A DNA stretch of 7,839 nucleotides from Akkermansiaceae bacterium (GCA_023301335.1 JALZVA010000137.1:1-7839); one strand, 5' to 3'; positions 1 to 6,090 are shown, counted from the stretch's first letter. Notes: a model not told the origin generated them from the sequence alone. Numbers and translations: made by a program.

Positions 1-135
1 AGGGGGTTCCCAAATCAGTGGAATTTTAAAGACTGGAAGAAAGTCTGCCAGTCAAAGCCTATGCCGATGAAAAAAGCGATCGATCAAGGCTTGGTGAGCC
101 AAGAGCAAGCTGAGAAACTTACGGGGGAGATATAA
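1..135 (+). CDS. C-terminal end of an unrecognised protein (5' truncated by window)
   Basis: An open frame runs from the first base to a TAA at 133-135 and gives 44 residues, beginning RGFPNQWNFKDW and ending AEKLTGEI. The tail is hydrophilic, with a Lys/Gln/Glu-rich helical look after residue 20, and contains no membrane segment or motif that I recognise. The frame is consistent with the end of a real gene because it stays open to the window edge and stops just before a leftward gene that ends at 170, giving a convergent arrangement. I cannot name a family; most of the gene lies outside the window. It could also be a chance open frame, although its residue composition (Trp, Phe, Lys, Gln, no odd runs) looks protein-like. 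Confidence 0.6.
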   Translation, partial: RGFPNQWNFKDWKKVCQSKPMPMKKAIDQGLVSQEQAEKLTGEI

Positions 136-154
136 GAGCTCTAACCACGCTCTT
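134..154. terminator. Inverted repeat between convergent genes, possible weak terminator
   Basis: AAGAGC (134-139) and GCTCTT (149-154) form a perfect 6-bp stem around a 9-base loop. It starts inside the stop codon of the upstream rightward gene and lies just beyond the end (170) of the leftward esterase gene. Neither strand shows a good T-tract after the stem, so intrinsic termination is only a guess from position. Confidence 0.25.
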
Positions 155-169
155 TAAAAAGGTGGAGAG

Positions 170-1063
170 TTAAGGCTTTAACAGCGTTAATTTTTTCCCA
201 TCGATTGGAGAGCTTAATAGAGGTTTTCCTTTAAGGATTCCGTGCTTTTGGAGGAATTGATCCGCGGCTAAGAGGGTAAGATTTCTCCAAGCTTTCTGGT
301 TAAAAAAGGCGTGGTCTTCACCTATTGCCATATGCACCTCTATCGTTTTCGGGCTAAGTGATTTCCACTTTTTGTAAGCTGGGTTCCAACCGTTAAGCCA
401 TTTGTCTTTATCCCCGAAGAATGCGATAGCGGGTGCAGTGTTCGAGTTGAGGTGTTGAATGAAGTGGACCTCTTTATCGTTAGCATTTTTAGTGAGAGCT
501 GGATTAAAAAGAATATAAGCGAATGCAGAGGTGTCGAATTTCAGGTTATCATTGGGGTCGTTTAATCCCTCGTTATGAGAGGCGATTAAGCAAATATGGC
601 CACCTGCGGATCCTCCGCTGAGGATGATCTTTGTAGGGTCGACCCCTATTTTTCCAGATTGCTCTTTCATCCAACGGATGGCACTCTTTGCGTCGGGGAT
701 GCAGAGGCGTTTGAAAGAGGTCTTATCTTTTATAGCTTTTCTATCTTTCGCTGATACTAGGCGGTAGGTGACTGTTGCCGCGACAATGCCTCGCTTAGCG
801 AAGTAAGCGCATTGATGACTGAAGGAGCCTCTCCCTCCTTTGACCCAGGCACCTCCATGAAAGAAGACGATGGCTGGGACAGCTTGTTTAGATGGGTCGT
901 GTCCGTCGGGAAAAAAGACTTCTAGCTCTCGCTTCACTCCGTTTGTTTCCTTATAGGTAAAAACTTTACCAGTAGGAGTCGGTGATCCTTCTGCTTGGCT
1001 TAAGCTGCAAAGTAAGAGCGTGAAGAATGAGGTGATAAATGTTTTTACAGAAGTAATGGTCAT
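170..1063 (-). CDS. Exported alpha/beta-hydrolase, BD-FAE-like carbohydrate esterase/lipase
   Basis: A 297-residue serine hydrolase. Residues 1-24 form a signal peptide: Lys7, a hydrophobic stretch at about 9-21, and a likely cut after SQA (Ala24), so it acts in the periplasm or outside. The oxyanion-hole motif HGGAW is at 69-73. The nucleophile elbow GGSAG is at 150-154, making Ser152 the nucleophile. Asp218 (in FFGDKD) and His251 (in GEDHAFF) complete a plausible triad. The stretch CIPDAKSAIRW at 121-131 before the elbow is typical of the BD-FAE/acetyl-esterase group, which removes acetyl or feruloyl groups from plant or algal polysaccharides; the actual substrate cannot be read from sequence. 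It lies 85 bp downstream of the ThuA-domain gene on the same strand and may be co-transcribed. The ATG at 1063 has no Shine-Dalgarno, but it is placed correctly for the signal peptide. Only the substrate is uncertain. Confidence 0.88.
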   Translation of the reverse strand: MTITSVKTFITSFFTLLLCSLSQAEGSPTPTGKVFTYKETNGVKRELEVFFPDGHDPSKQAVPAIVFFHGGAWVKGGRGSFSHQCAYFAKRGIVAATVTYRLVSAKDRKAIKDKTSFKRLCIPDAKSAIRWMKEQSGKIGVDPTKIILSGGSAGGHICLIASHNEGLNDPNDNLKFDTSAFAYILFNPALTKNANDKEVHFIQHLNSNTAPAIAFFGDKDKWLNGWNPAYKKWKSLSPKTIEVHMAIGEDHAFFNQKAWRNLTLLAADQFLQKHGILKGKPLLSSPIDGKKLTLLKP

Positions 1064-1148
1064 GTTATGAGTGCTTTTTTGCCGGATTCATCAAATGTGA
1101 TTGTAAGCTGCCAATGAAGGCAAGTTGTGTAATTTTTATTAAAAAAAC

Positions 1149-2087
1149 TTACTTAAGTTTTAGATATTTCACTCTTTTTCTGCTCTGGTCAAGATTCTCA
1201 TTGAGCTGAGCTTCAGTGATGTCTGGGCTGACGACACCTGTCTCAGGGATAGGGAGTTTGAGACCCCATGCGACACTATTGAGGACCTGCTTGCGGAATG
1301 ATTCGATCGTCCAGGTGGTGTGGTGGTGTGCACCAGTGACGGTGATACCTCGACATCCGTTTTCTGCTTCTTTTGCCCAAAACACTACGGTGTTAGATTT
1401 TTTACCATCTTTGACCGCTTTTGTGAACTTTGGGTTTTTCTTGGATTTTGGGTCAACAATTTTACCTGCCATGACTGCGTGCACAGATCCTACAGTCGGG
1501 GCATCATAGCCCATGACAGGATCGTTCTCAAAATCTATTCTCATGTACCACTCGTCATTTGCGGTGTAGTTTTCTACTCCTGAGTTGATAGGGTGTTTTT
1601 CGAGCTGGCTCTCGAGTGTCCAGTGCGGGTTAGCCGAATATTTGTCTTTGTAGACTCCACCGGTCCACGACTTGAGGAAGCTATCGACGGAGGCGTCTGG
1701 GTCACAGGCGTAGTGGATGAACATTTGGCTGACTCCTTGCTTCGCTAAAGCATCGACAAATTCCGCATTTTTATTTAGCGGATGAAATTTATTCCCTTTG
1801 TAGTAATGAAGGATCATTTCTGCGCCATCGAATACAGAGGTGTCCTCTGGCCAGTTGTGAACGTGAACGACTTCAATATGTGGATCGAGAACGGAGTGCG
1901 CGATAGCACTCTTTAAGAGAGCTCCGCCAGCTTTGAATTCGTGTGTGCCAGACGGGTGGGTGAAATCGTCTCCTGTGAGAATGACGAGTTTCTTTTTCTT
2001 TATGACGGAGTCTGCGGAATCTTTCTGAGCAAGTGCGAAACCGAAGAGCAAAACTGCTGTTGCGAGTAAGATAGACCAATATTTCAT
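1149..2087 (-). CDS. Exported ThuA-domain protein (trehalose-utilisation-like, GATase1-like fold)
   Basis: A 312-residue protein with a signal peptide at 1-20 (MKYW, then a hydrophobic core, cut after ALA) and a single ThuA-like domain filling the rest. Landmarks are the first strand KLVILTGDDFTHPSG (33-47), FIHYACDP (123-130), WTGGVYKDKY (141-150), HPINSG (165-170), the family-typical NDEWYMRIDF (177-186), and the late GITVTGAHHHTTW (247-259) followed by SVAWGLKLP (271-279). These match the usual ThuA order: early beta strand, IH motif, HP, DEWY, then a late GH-type motif and the WA-G ending. ThuA proteins are linked to sugar catabolism, often next to oxidoreductases, but their biochemical activity is poorly defined; the fold is that of class I glutamine amidotransferases without the catalytic Cys. 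The gene is upstream of the esterase on the same strand, which suggests carbohydrate work outside the cytoplasm. No Shine-Dalgarno is visible before the ATG. Confidence 0.87.
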   Translation of the reverse strand: MKYWSILLATAVLLFGFALAQKDSADSVIKKKKLVILTGDDFTHPSGTHEFKAGGALLKSAIAHSVLDPHIEVVHVHNWPEDTSVFDGAEMILHYYKGNKFHPLNKNAEFVDALAKQGVSQMFIHYACDPDASVDSFLKSWTGGVYKDKYSANPHWTLESQLEKHPINSGVENYTANDEWYMRIDFENDPVMGYDAPTVGSVHAVMAGKIVDPKSKKNPKFTKAVKDGKKSNTVVFWAKEAENGCRGITVTGAHHHTTWTIESFRKQVLNSVAWGLKLPIPETGVVSPDITEAQLNENLDQSRKRVKYLKLK

Positions 2088-2144
2088 ATATACTGATACG
2101 ATGATTTTTGAAGGAAACTGACAAGTTTTTTAAGGTGAAGAAGT

Positions 2145-2237
2145 ATGAAAAATAGAAAATTGCTTATAGCGGGGGCAAAGATGGGGGAGATGCTCTTTTT
2201 TTATCTCAAAAAATTGTCCTCATGGGGGCTGCTTTAA
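2145..2237 (+). CDS. Possible 30-codon small ORF or leader peptide
   Basis: ATG at 2145 opens a frame of 30 codons ending in TAA at 2235-2237. It gives a basic, hydrophobic peptide that begins MKNRKLLIAGAKMGEM and ends KKLSSWGLL. It is preceded by AAGGTG about 8 bases before the ATG, which is closer to a Shine-Dalgarno than anything before the main genes here. The stop codon falls in the loop of a hairpin. Placement in the 5' region of the phosphotransacetylase-like gene would suit a leader peptide, but there is no run of a regulatory amino acid, and a frame this short can arise by chance. Confidence 0.2.
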   Translation: MKNRKLLIAGAKMGEMLFFYLKKLSSWGLL

Positions 2238-2244
2238 AGCCCTC
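2224..2244. promoter_or_regulatory. Hairpin in the upstream region of the phosphotransacetylase-like gene
   Basis: GGGCT (2226-2230) pairs with AGCCC (2238-2242) across a 7-base loop. The stem extends outward by a G-T wobble (2225/2243) and a G-C pair (2224/2244), giving 7 pairs. The core GCTTTAAAGC (2231-2240) is also a perfect 10-bp palindrome. No T-run follows on the plus strand, so it is not a standard terminator; an operator or 5'UTR element is possible. Confidence 0.3.
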
Positions 2245-2323
2245 CATTGGATGGGAAACGATGTGGTCTGACATTATGAAAGAATCTAATTGATTAGGGC
2301 TGGAAATTTTTTAACGTGAAGAT

Positions 2324-3385
2324 ATGGACGAAAATGCATTGTTTGCTCAAACACACCCTTTAGTTCAAGGTCTTTACGAGGTGTTGAAGGAAAGTCCGAA
2401 GAGGGTTGTATTCACAGATGGTGAGGACATTAGGGTGCTGAGAGCTGCTGCAGAATTGGTGAGACTTGAATTGATTGCCCCAATTTTACTAGGGAAAAAA
2501 GAGAGGGTGGTAGCCTTGGCGAAGGAAATAGGAGTCTCCATGAGCTTAATCAATGTGATTGATCCAGAGACCTGCTCAGATAGAGATGTTTTCAGGAAAA
2601 GACTCGAAAAAGTAGAAAAATATCGAGGGAGGAAAGTCGCTAATGTGGAAGAAATGATTAGCAATCCGCATAATTTCGCTGCCATGATGGTGCAGTATGG
2701 TCAAGCTGATGGGATGGTGGCAGGGAATAGGACGCATCCAGCAAGTATTTTTAGGGCAGTTGGTAATTTTATCAAACCGCTTCCTGATGTCTCTAGTTTG
2801 TTTAGTGTGGTGGTGCTGCATGCACCTCATTTACAGCATTTAGGCTCAGAGGGGCTGTTGTTTATGGCGGATTGTGGGATGAACCCTGATCCGACGGTGG
2901 ATGAACTTGCCGCCTTTGGTGTGGAGACGGGTAAACTGGCTTCTCAGTTTCTTTCTAAAGAAGTGAAAGTGGCTTTTTTAAGCCATTCTACGAACGGGAG
3001 TATGAAGACTCCTTCCTCTAGAAAAATGGAGGCAGCTACTGCGATGGCACGGAATAGTGTGGCGAAGCAATCACTCGCCATGAATATCGTGGGAGAAGTG
3101 CAGGCGGACGTAGCTCTAGACCCGGTTGCAGCAGAGCAGAAGAGTTCGGATCTAACTTCAGAATCTGCGGACGTATTGGTCTTTCCTAATCTCGATGCAG
3201 CTCATATCAGTTTTAAATTACTCCAACATGTGGGTGGTGCTCAGCATTATGGCCAGCTGATATTGGGTCTTACCAAGCCTGCTGCACAGGTTCCAATGAC
3301 GACTTCTGTGGAGACACTTATTGGCACTGCTGTGCTGGTCGGTGTAGAAGCTGCCAAAGGGCGCGAGATGATGTATACATGGTAG
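2324..3385 (+). CDS. Stand-alone phosphotransacetylase-fold protein (PTA_PTB family), MaeB-domain-like
   Basis: A 353-residue cytoplasmic protein made of one phosphate acetyl/butyryltransferase domain and little else. Family landmarks are RVVFTDGEDIRVLRAA (27-42), ADGMVAG (128-134), ADCGMNPDPT (182-191), VAFLSHSTNGS (216-226), SADVLVFPNLDAA (281-293) and GLTKPA (315-320). True Pta enzymes convert acetyl-CoA and phosphate to acetyl phosphate and carry a Ser-Arg-Gly, then an Asp, shortly after the GL-KP motif. Here the aligned residues are Pro324-Met325-Thr326 and Thr331, so those catalytic residues appear absent. The altered loop, and SHSTNGS followed by SSRKMEAA (231-238), resemble the acetyl-CoA-sensing PTA domain at the C-terminus of MaeB malic enzymes, which is regulatory. 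A generic call of phosphate acetyltransferase is what most pipelines would give. No malic-enzyme part and no ackA are nearby. The downstream membrane protein gene overlaps its end by 7 bp. The ATG at 2324 lacks a Shine-Dalgarno. Confidence 0.85.
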   Translation: MDENALFAQTHPLVQGLYEVLKESPKRVVFTDGEDIRVLRAAAELVRLELIAPILLGKKERVVALAKEIGVSMSLINVIDPETCSDRDVFRKRLEKVEKYRGRKVANVEEMISNPHNFAAMMVQYGQADGMVAGNRTHPASIFRAVGNFIKPLPDVSSLFSVVVLHAPHLQHLGSEGLLFMADCGMNPDPTVDELAAFGVETGKLASQFLSKEVKVAFLSHSTNGSMKTPSSRKMEAATAMARNSVAKQSLAMNIVGEVQADVALDPVAAEQKSSDLTSESADVLVFPNLDAAHISFKLLQHVGGAQHYGQLILGLTKPAAQVPMTTSVETLIGTAVLVGVEAAKGREMMYTW

Positions 3386-3951
3386 CGGGAGGAGAACCAA
3401 ATTTTCAGAAAAATGTAGATAGGATCGAGTCGCTTATTCAGCGCTTACGACTCCCTGCAAAGCTGGTTAGGATTTTTGCCAGATTACTACTGCTTCTTGG
3501 CATAGTTGGTTTGCTTGTAGGTGTGAGTAGCTATTTTGTCTTTCGTTGGGAAGCGGGGTGGGGTTTTTGGAATTGGGTGATCCCGACGGTATTGTGCGGG
3601 CTACCATCTTTACTGGTATGTGTGTGCTGGTATGCTCTTTCTACCATTGCCGAAATCCCTGAGACCTTACTGAGTTTAAAAGGGCGAGTGAAGGAAGGGT
3701 TCTTCATGAATATTCAACGGGTGGTGAAGAAGCAAAATGAGGGTGAAAGAAAGACGCTGGTGTCGAGTATGAGATTACTCTGGCATGCGTTCATGGCAAT
3801 GGGAGAGGTGGAGGATGTGGTCTTTGCCGGAACCGTGGTGGCTTTTATCATCTCGCCTTTGGGCTGGATCATGACCTTAGCTTTACTCGCTTGGTTAGCG
3901 TTGGGATCAGCTGCCCTATTAGTGGGTGCTGCGTGTTTATTTTTTTTCTAG
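3379..3951 (+). CDS. Small multi-pass membrane protein of unknown function
   Basis: A 190-residue protein that I do not recognise. It has an amphipathic N-terminus (about 8-33), a hydrophobic segment at about 34-55, a second at about 65-88, a basic and polar cytoplasmic-looking stretch at about 95-140 (KGRVKEGF, RVVKKQNEGERK), and a long hydrophobic C-terminus at about 147-190 that can hold two more spans, ending LFFF. Four membrane segments are therefore likely. The ATG at 3379 lies inside the last codons of the phosphotransacetylase-like gene (7-bp overlap, ATG and TAG in different frames). This implies a shared transcript and translational coupling, and there is no separate ribosome binding site. 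Its 3' end overlaps the convergent PDZ-protein gene by 15 bp. The tight coupling suggests a functional or stoichiometric link with the upstream protein, but nothing in its own sequence states a role. Confidence 0.78.
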   Translation: MVAGGEPNFQKNVDRIESLIQRLRLPAKLVRIFARLLLLLGIVGLLVGVSSYFVFRWEAGWGFWNWVIPTVLCGLPSLLVCVCWYALSTIAEIPETLLSLKGRVKEGFFMNIQRVVKKQNEGERKTLVSSMRLLWHAFMAMGEVEDVVFAGTVVAFIISPLGWIMTLALLAWLALGSAALLVGAACLFFF

Positions 3952-4653
3952 CACTTCAAGGTAGTGCTCCATCCACCAGTAATCGAAGTAGATGTTTTCG
4001 AGTTTAGTAAACCCTTTGATCTTTGTTTGAATTTCTTTTTGTTCGTTTTGAGAGAGGAGTTTTACATAATTTTTATATGAACTGGCCTTTCCACTTAATG
4101 TTAAGATTTGTTCCCCTCTGTGGATTTTAAGTTTAAGAATTTCCCCAGGAGGATTTTTTTTAACGAGATAGGAAAAATGAGAGCTGACGCTATGGCCACG
4201 CTCGGCTTGTTCGGCAGTGGGGGTGATGAAAGGGGTGTCATTGACTTTAATAATGAGGTCACCAGGGAATATACCTATACGGGAAGCTAGTGTATTTGGG
4301 TGTGCCTTACTGACCTTGATACAAGGGGTCCGCACATCATTAATAGTGAGGTAGGAAGTCTGGTGGCCAATGCCAAGGAACCCCATGGGCGAGCTTTCAA
4401 TGACATAGATCTTAAGGAGTCGTTTCAGGCTATAATGAATCTGTGGGTGATCAGTGTCTCGGATAGTGGTTAAGATAGTATTGACTTTAGCACTTGGATT
4501 CTTTCCATCCTTGATCCATGTGGCTACTTGCTTAGCTGCGTCCTGTCGTGCCAGGAATGTCTCAGCTGTGAGGCCCTTAAATAGATCAGGGGGGATCTCT
4601 GCTGCCACAGAGCTGAGAGTCAATAAACAGGTGATGAGGTGCAAAAAATTCAT
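3937..4653 (-). CDS. Exported single-PDZ-domain protein with HEAT-like N-terminal segment
   Basis: A 238-residue protein with a signal peptide at 1-18 (hydrophobic core LITCLLTLSSV, cut after VAA). Residues about 27-86 look like a short helical repeat segment: GLTAETFLARQDAAKQVATW, then TIRDTDHPQIHYSLKRLLKI. This echoes the R--A and D-P-I patterns of HEAT-type repeats. A PDZ domain follows at about 90-188, with the carboxylate-loop region GFLGIG (91-96), the core ASRIGIFPGDLIIKVNDTPF (123-142) and the closing strands LKLKIHRGEQILTL. The C-terminal 50 residues are charged and helical. No protease domain of the DegP, Tsp or RseP kind is present, so it is more likely a periplasmic scaffold or adaptor than an enzyme. 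It is convergent with the membrane protein gene and overlaps it by 15 bp. The ATG at 4653 has no Shine-Dalgarno. Confidence 0.8.
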   Translation of the reverse strand: MNFLHLITCLLTLSSVAAEIPPDLFKGLTAETFLARQDAAKQVATWIKDGKNPSAKVNTILTTIRDTDHPQIHYSLKRLLKIYVIESSPMGFLGIGHQTSYLTINDVRTPCIKVSKAHPNTLASRIGIFPGDLIIKVNDTPFITPTAEQAERGHSVSSHFSYLVKKNPPGEILKLKIHRGEQILTLSGKASSYKNYVKLLSQNEQKEIQTKIKGFTKLENIYFDYWWMEHYLEVLEKK

Positions 4654-4678
4654 ACTTAGTTCTACATGCTAGCGGTGC

Positions 4679-4707
4679 AGATTAAACTAATTTTCTAGAT
4701 TTGTCGA
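4679..4707 (-). promoter_or_regulatory. Candidate sigma-70 promoter for the PDZ-protein gene
   Basis: On the minus strand, TCGACA (plus 4702-4707; 5 of 6 to the TTGACA consensus) is followed after 17 bases by TAATCT (plus 4679-4684; 3 of 6 to TATAAT). The predicted start of transcription is near 4672, about 18 bases before the ATG. The -35 box and spacing are good and the -10 box is weak. Confidence 0.3.
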
Positions 4708-4724
4708 TTTCCTTTGTTTTAGCA

Positions 4725-4742
4725 CTTGGCAATTCCGCCAAG
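4725..4742. promoter_or_regulatory. Small inverted repeat upstream of purD
   Basis: CTTGGC (4725-4730) and GCCAAG (4737-4742) form a perfect 6-bp stem with a 6-base loop, ending 21 bases before the chosen purD ATG. It could be a 5'UTR hairpin or an operator. I do not recognise it as a PurR box, and an arm this short may be chance. Confidence 0.22.
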
Positions 4743-4763
4743 GGTGAGTTGGATAGCGGCAGT

Positions 4764-6017
4764 ATGAAAATCTTAGTTGTAGGAAAAGGGGGAAGGGAGC
4801 ATGCGTTAATTAAAGCGTTAGATGACTCTGCTACGCGTACAGAGCTTTTTAGCTTTCCTGGAAGTGATGCTATTGCAGAGCTTGCAGAATGTGTGCATGT
4901 AGATGGCTTACATGAACTTGTAGAGTGGATGAAGTCTAATCAAATTGATCTTTGTGTAGCGGGGGAGGAAAGCTATCTAGTGAAAGATGAGGGGCTTGCG
5001 AATCTCTGTGAAAAAAATCAAATCCCTTGCTGGGGACCGCATAAGCAGTCCGCTCAGTTAGAAGCATCTAAGGAATTTTCTAAAGAGTTTATGAATCGCC
5101 ACGGGATTCCTACCGCAAAGGCGACAGGGTGTGCAACATCTGAGGAAGCCCAAGCTGCGATCAATGGGGTGTACCCAACTGTGTTAAAATTTGATGGCTT
5201 AGCAGCGGGTAAAGGCGTGGCCGTATGCCCTGATGAGGCGAGTGCTACGCAATTTCTTAAAGAGGTGATGGAGGAGCGGAGATTTGGTGAAGGAAGAATG
5301 TTAGTTGAGGAATGTCTCGTAGGACCTGAGGTGTCTATCTTTGCCGCAGTAGTGGATGGGAAGTATCAGATTTTCACCCCTGCAAGAGATTATAAAAGAA
5401 TCGGAGATAACGACCAGGGGCCAAACACAGGAGGCATGGGTGCGGTAGCAAGTCGCCAGCTGATTACGGATGAGCTTCTCGCAGAGATAGAGGAGAAGGT
5501 AGTACAGCCGACTGTTGATGGACTAGTGAAAGATGGCCTACCTTACCGAGGGTTTATCTATTTCGGCCTGATGCTGACCAAGGACGGCCCTAAAATGATC
5601 GAGTATAATTGCCGCTTTGGAGATCCTGAATGCCAAGCTGTGATGCCTCTCGTAGGTGGAGATTTAGCTGCGTTCTGTGCGGCAGGGGCGAAGGGAGATT
5701 TACAGAAAAACTTGTTAGCATTCAGTGAAGGCTGGAGTGTCTGCCTTATCCTCGCTTCAGCGGGTTACCCAGACTCATCTCGAAATGGAGATGTGATCAC
5801 TGGACTAGATGAGGTCAAGGAAGCACGGGTCTATCACGCGGGAACGAAAAAGAATGCAGCGGGCGAATGGCAAACGAATGGCGGGAGAGTACTCGCTGTA
5901 GTCGCAGGTGCAGATGACCGTCTCTCAGCAGTGGATGCTGCGTATAAAGAGCTGGATAAAGTGAGCTTTGACGGTGCATTGAAGCGGACTGATATTGGAC
6001 GAATGCACTTTGATTAA
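4764..6017 (+). CDS. purD: Phosphoribosylamine-glycine ligase (GAR synthetase)
   Basis: A 417-residue cytoplasmic enzyme that joins 5-phosphoribosylamine and glycine using ATP, the second step of de novo purine synthesis. From the chosen start, the N-terminal domain carries GKGGREHAL (7-15). The ATP-grasp region carries KFDGLAAGKGV (142-152), EECLVGPEVS (182-191), DYKRIGDNDQGPNTGGMG (209-226) and EYNCRFGDPECQ (280-291), the last holding the metal-binding Glu and Asn. The C-terminal domain has HAGT (358-361) and NGGRVL (372-377). Length agrees with the family (about 420-430). A TTG at 4701 would add 21 residues before the conserved MKILVVGKGG; the ATG at 4764 is right by family alignment. The usual PGNAG loop reads PGSDA (32-36) and the usual GPEAPL reads GEESYL (67-72), so it is a somewhat divergent member. 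It stands alone and is followed by a strong terminator. No Shine-Dalgarno is at the proper distance. Confidence 0.96.
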   Translation: MKILVVGKGGREHALIKALDDSATRTELFSFPGSDAIAELAECVHVDGLHELVEWMKSNQIDLCVAGEESYLVKDEGLANLCEKNQIPCWGPHKQSAQLEASKEFSKEFMNRHGIPTAKATGCATSEEAQAAINGVYPTVLKFDGLAAGKGVAVCPDEASATQFLKEVMEERRFGEGRMLVEECLVGPEVSIFAAVVDGKYQIFTPARDYKRIGDNDQGPNTGGMGAVASRQLITDELLAEIEEKVVQPTVDGLVKDGLPYRGFIYFGLMLTKDGPKMIEYNCRFGDPECQAVMPLVGGDLAAFCAAGAKGDLQKNLLAFSEGWSVCLILASAGYPDSSRNGDVITGLDEVKEARVYHAGTKKNAAGEWQTNGGRVLAVVAGADDRLSAVDAAYKELDKVSFDGALKRTDIGRMHFD

Positions 6018-6058
6018 TATTTTAAAGTACCTCAAAGGGAAGCACACTAAAAATTTAG

Positions 6059-6090
6059 AGCCGTAGCGTGAAAGACGTTGCGGCTTTTTT
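6059..6090 (+). terminator. Rho-independent terminator of purD
   Basis: AGCCGTAGCGT (6059-6069) pairs with ACGTTGCGGCT (6075-6085) over 11 bp, with two G-T wobbles and a GAAAG loop. The last stem T and the five bases after it (6086-6090) give a six-T run. It begins 42 bases after the purD stop. Confidence 0.93.

Larger units (their letters stand above)
2088..2323. other. Divergent intergenic spacer
   Basis: These 236 bp separate the leftward ThuA gene from the rightward phosphotransacetylase-like gene and should hold both promoters. No pair of boxes close to the sigma-70 consensus with proper spacing stands out on either strand. The visible contents are a possible 30-codon ORF (2145-2237), a hairpin overlapping its stop codon (2224-2244), and an AT-rich stretch just before the start at 2324. 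Confidence 0.5.

Noticed and set aside
1064..1148. Possible terminator or promoter between the ThuA and esterase genes
   Set aside because: There is only a 3-bp GCC/GGC pairing and a TACAAT string with no -35 at proper spacing. This is not enough to separate the two genes into different transcripts.
1313..1332. GGTGGTGT-type near-repeat
   Set aside because: It is the reverse complement of codons for the His-His-His-Thr-Thr stretch conserved late in the ThuA domain, so the coding sequence explains it.
1216..1583. Plus-strand open frames within the ThuA gene
   Set aside because: They lie opposite a well-supported ThuA domain, encode low-complexity Cys/Phe-rich sequence with no motif, and look like antisense shadows.
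2100..2323. Sigma-70 promoter for the Pta-like gene
   Set aside because: CTGACA and TTGGAT strings occur, but none is 16-18 bases from a credible -10 box.
2374..2830. Minus-strand open frames within the Pta-like gene
   Set aside because: They are antisense to a conserved domain, have no recognisable protein features and no start context.
3950..3968. AGCACT/AGTGCT hairpin as a terminator for the convergent genes
   Set aside because: The T-run precedes the stem on the plus strand, and the minus strand has an A-run after it, so neither direction has the U-tract an intrinsic terminator needs.
4701..4763. TTG start that would lengthen purD by 21 residues
   Set aside because: PurD proteins begin at the conserved MKILVVGKGGREHAL-type strand, which matches the ATG at 4764. 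The extra residues have no family counterpart, and the extension covers the inverted repeat at 4725-4742.
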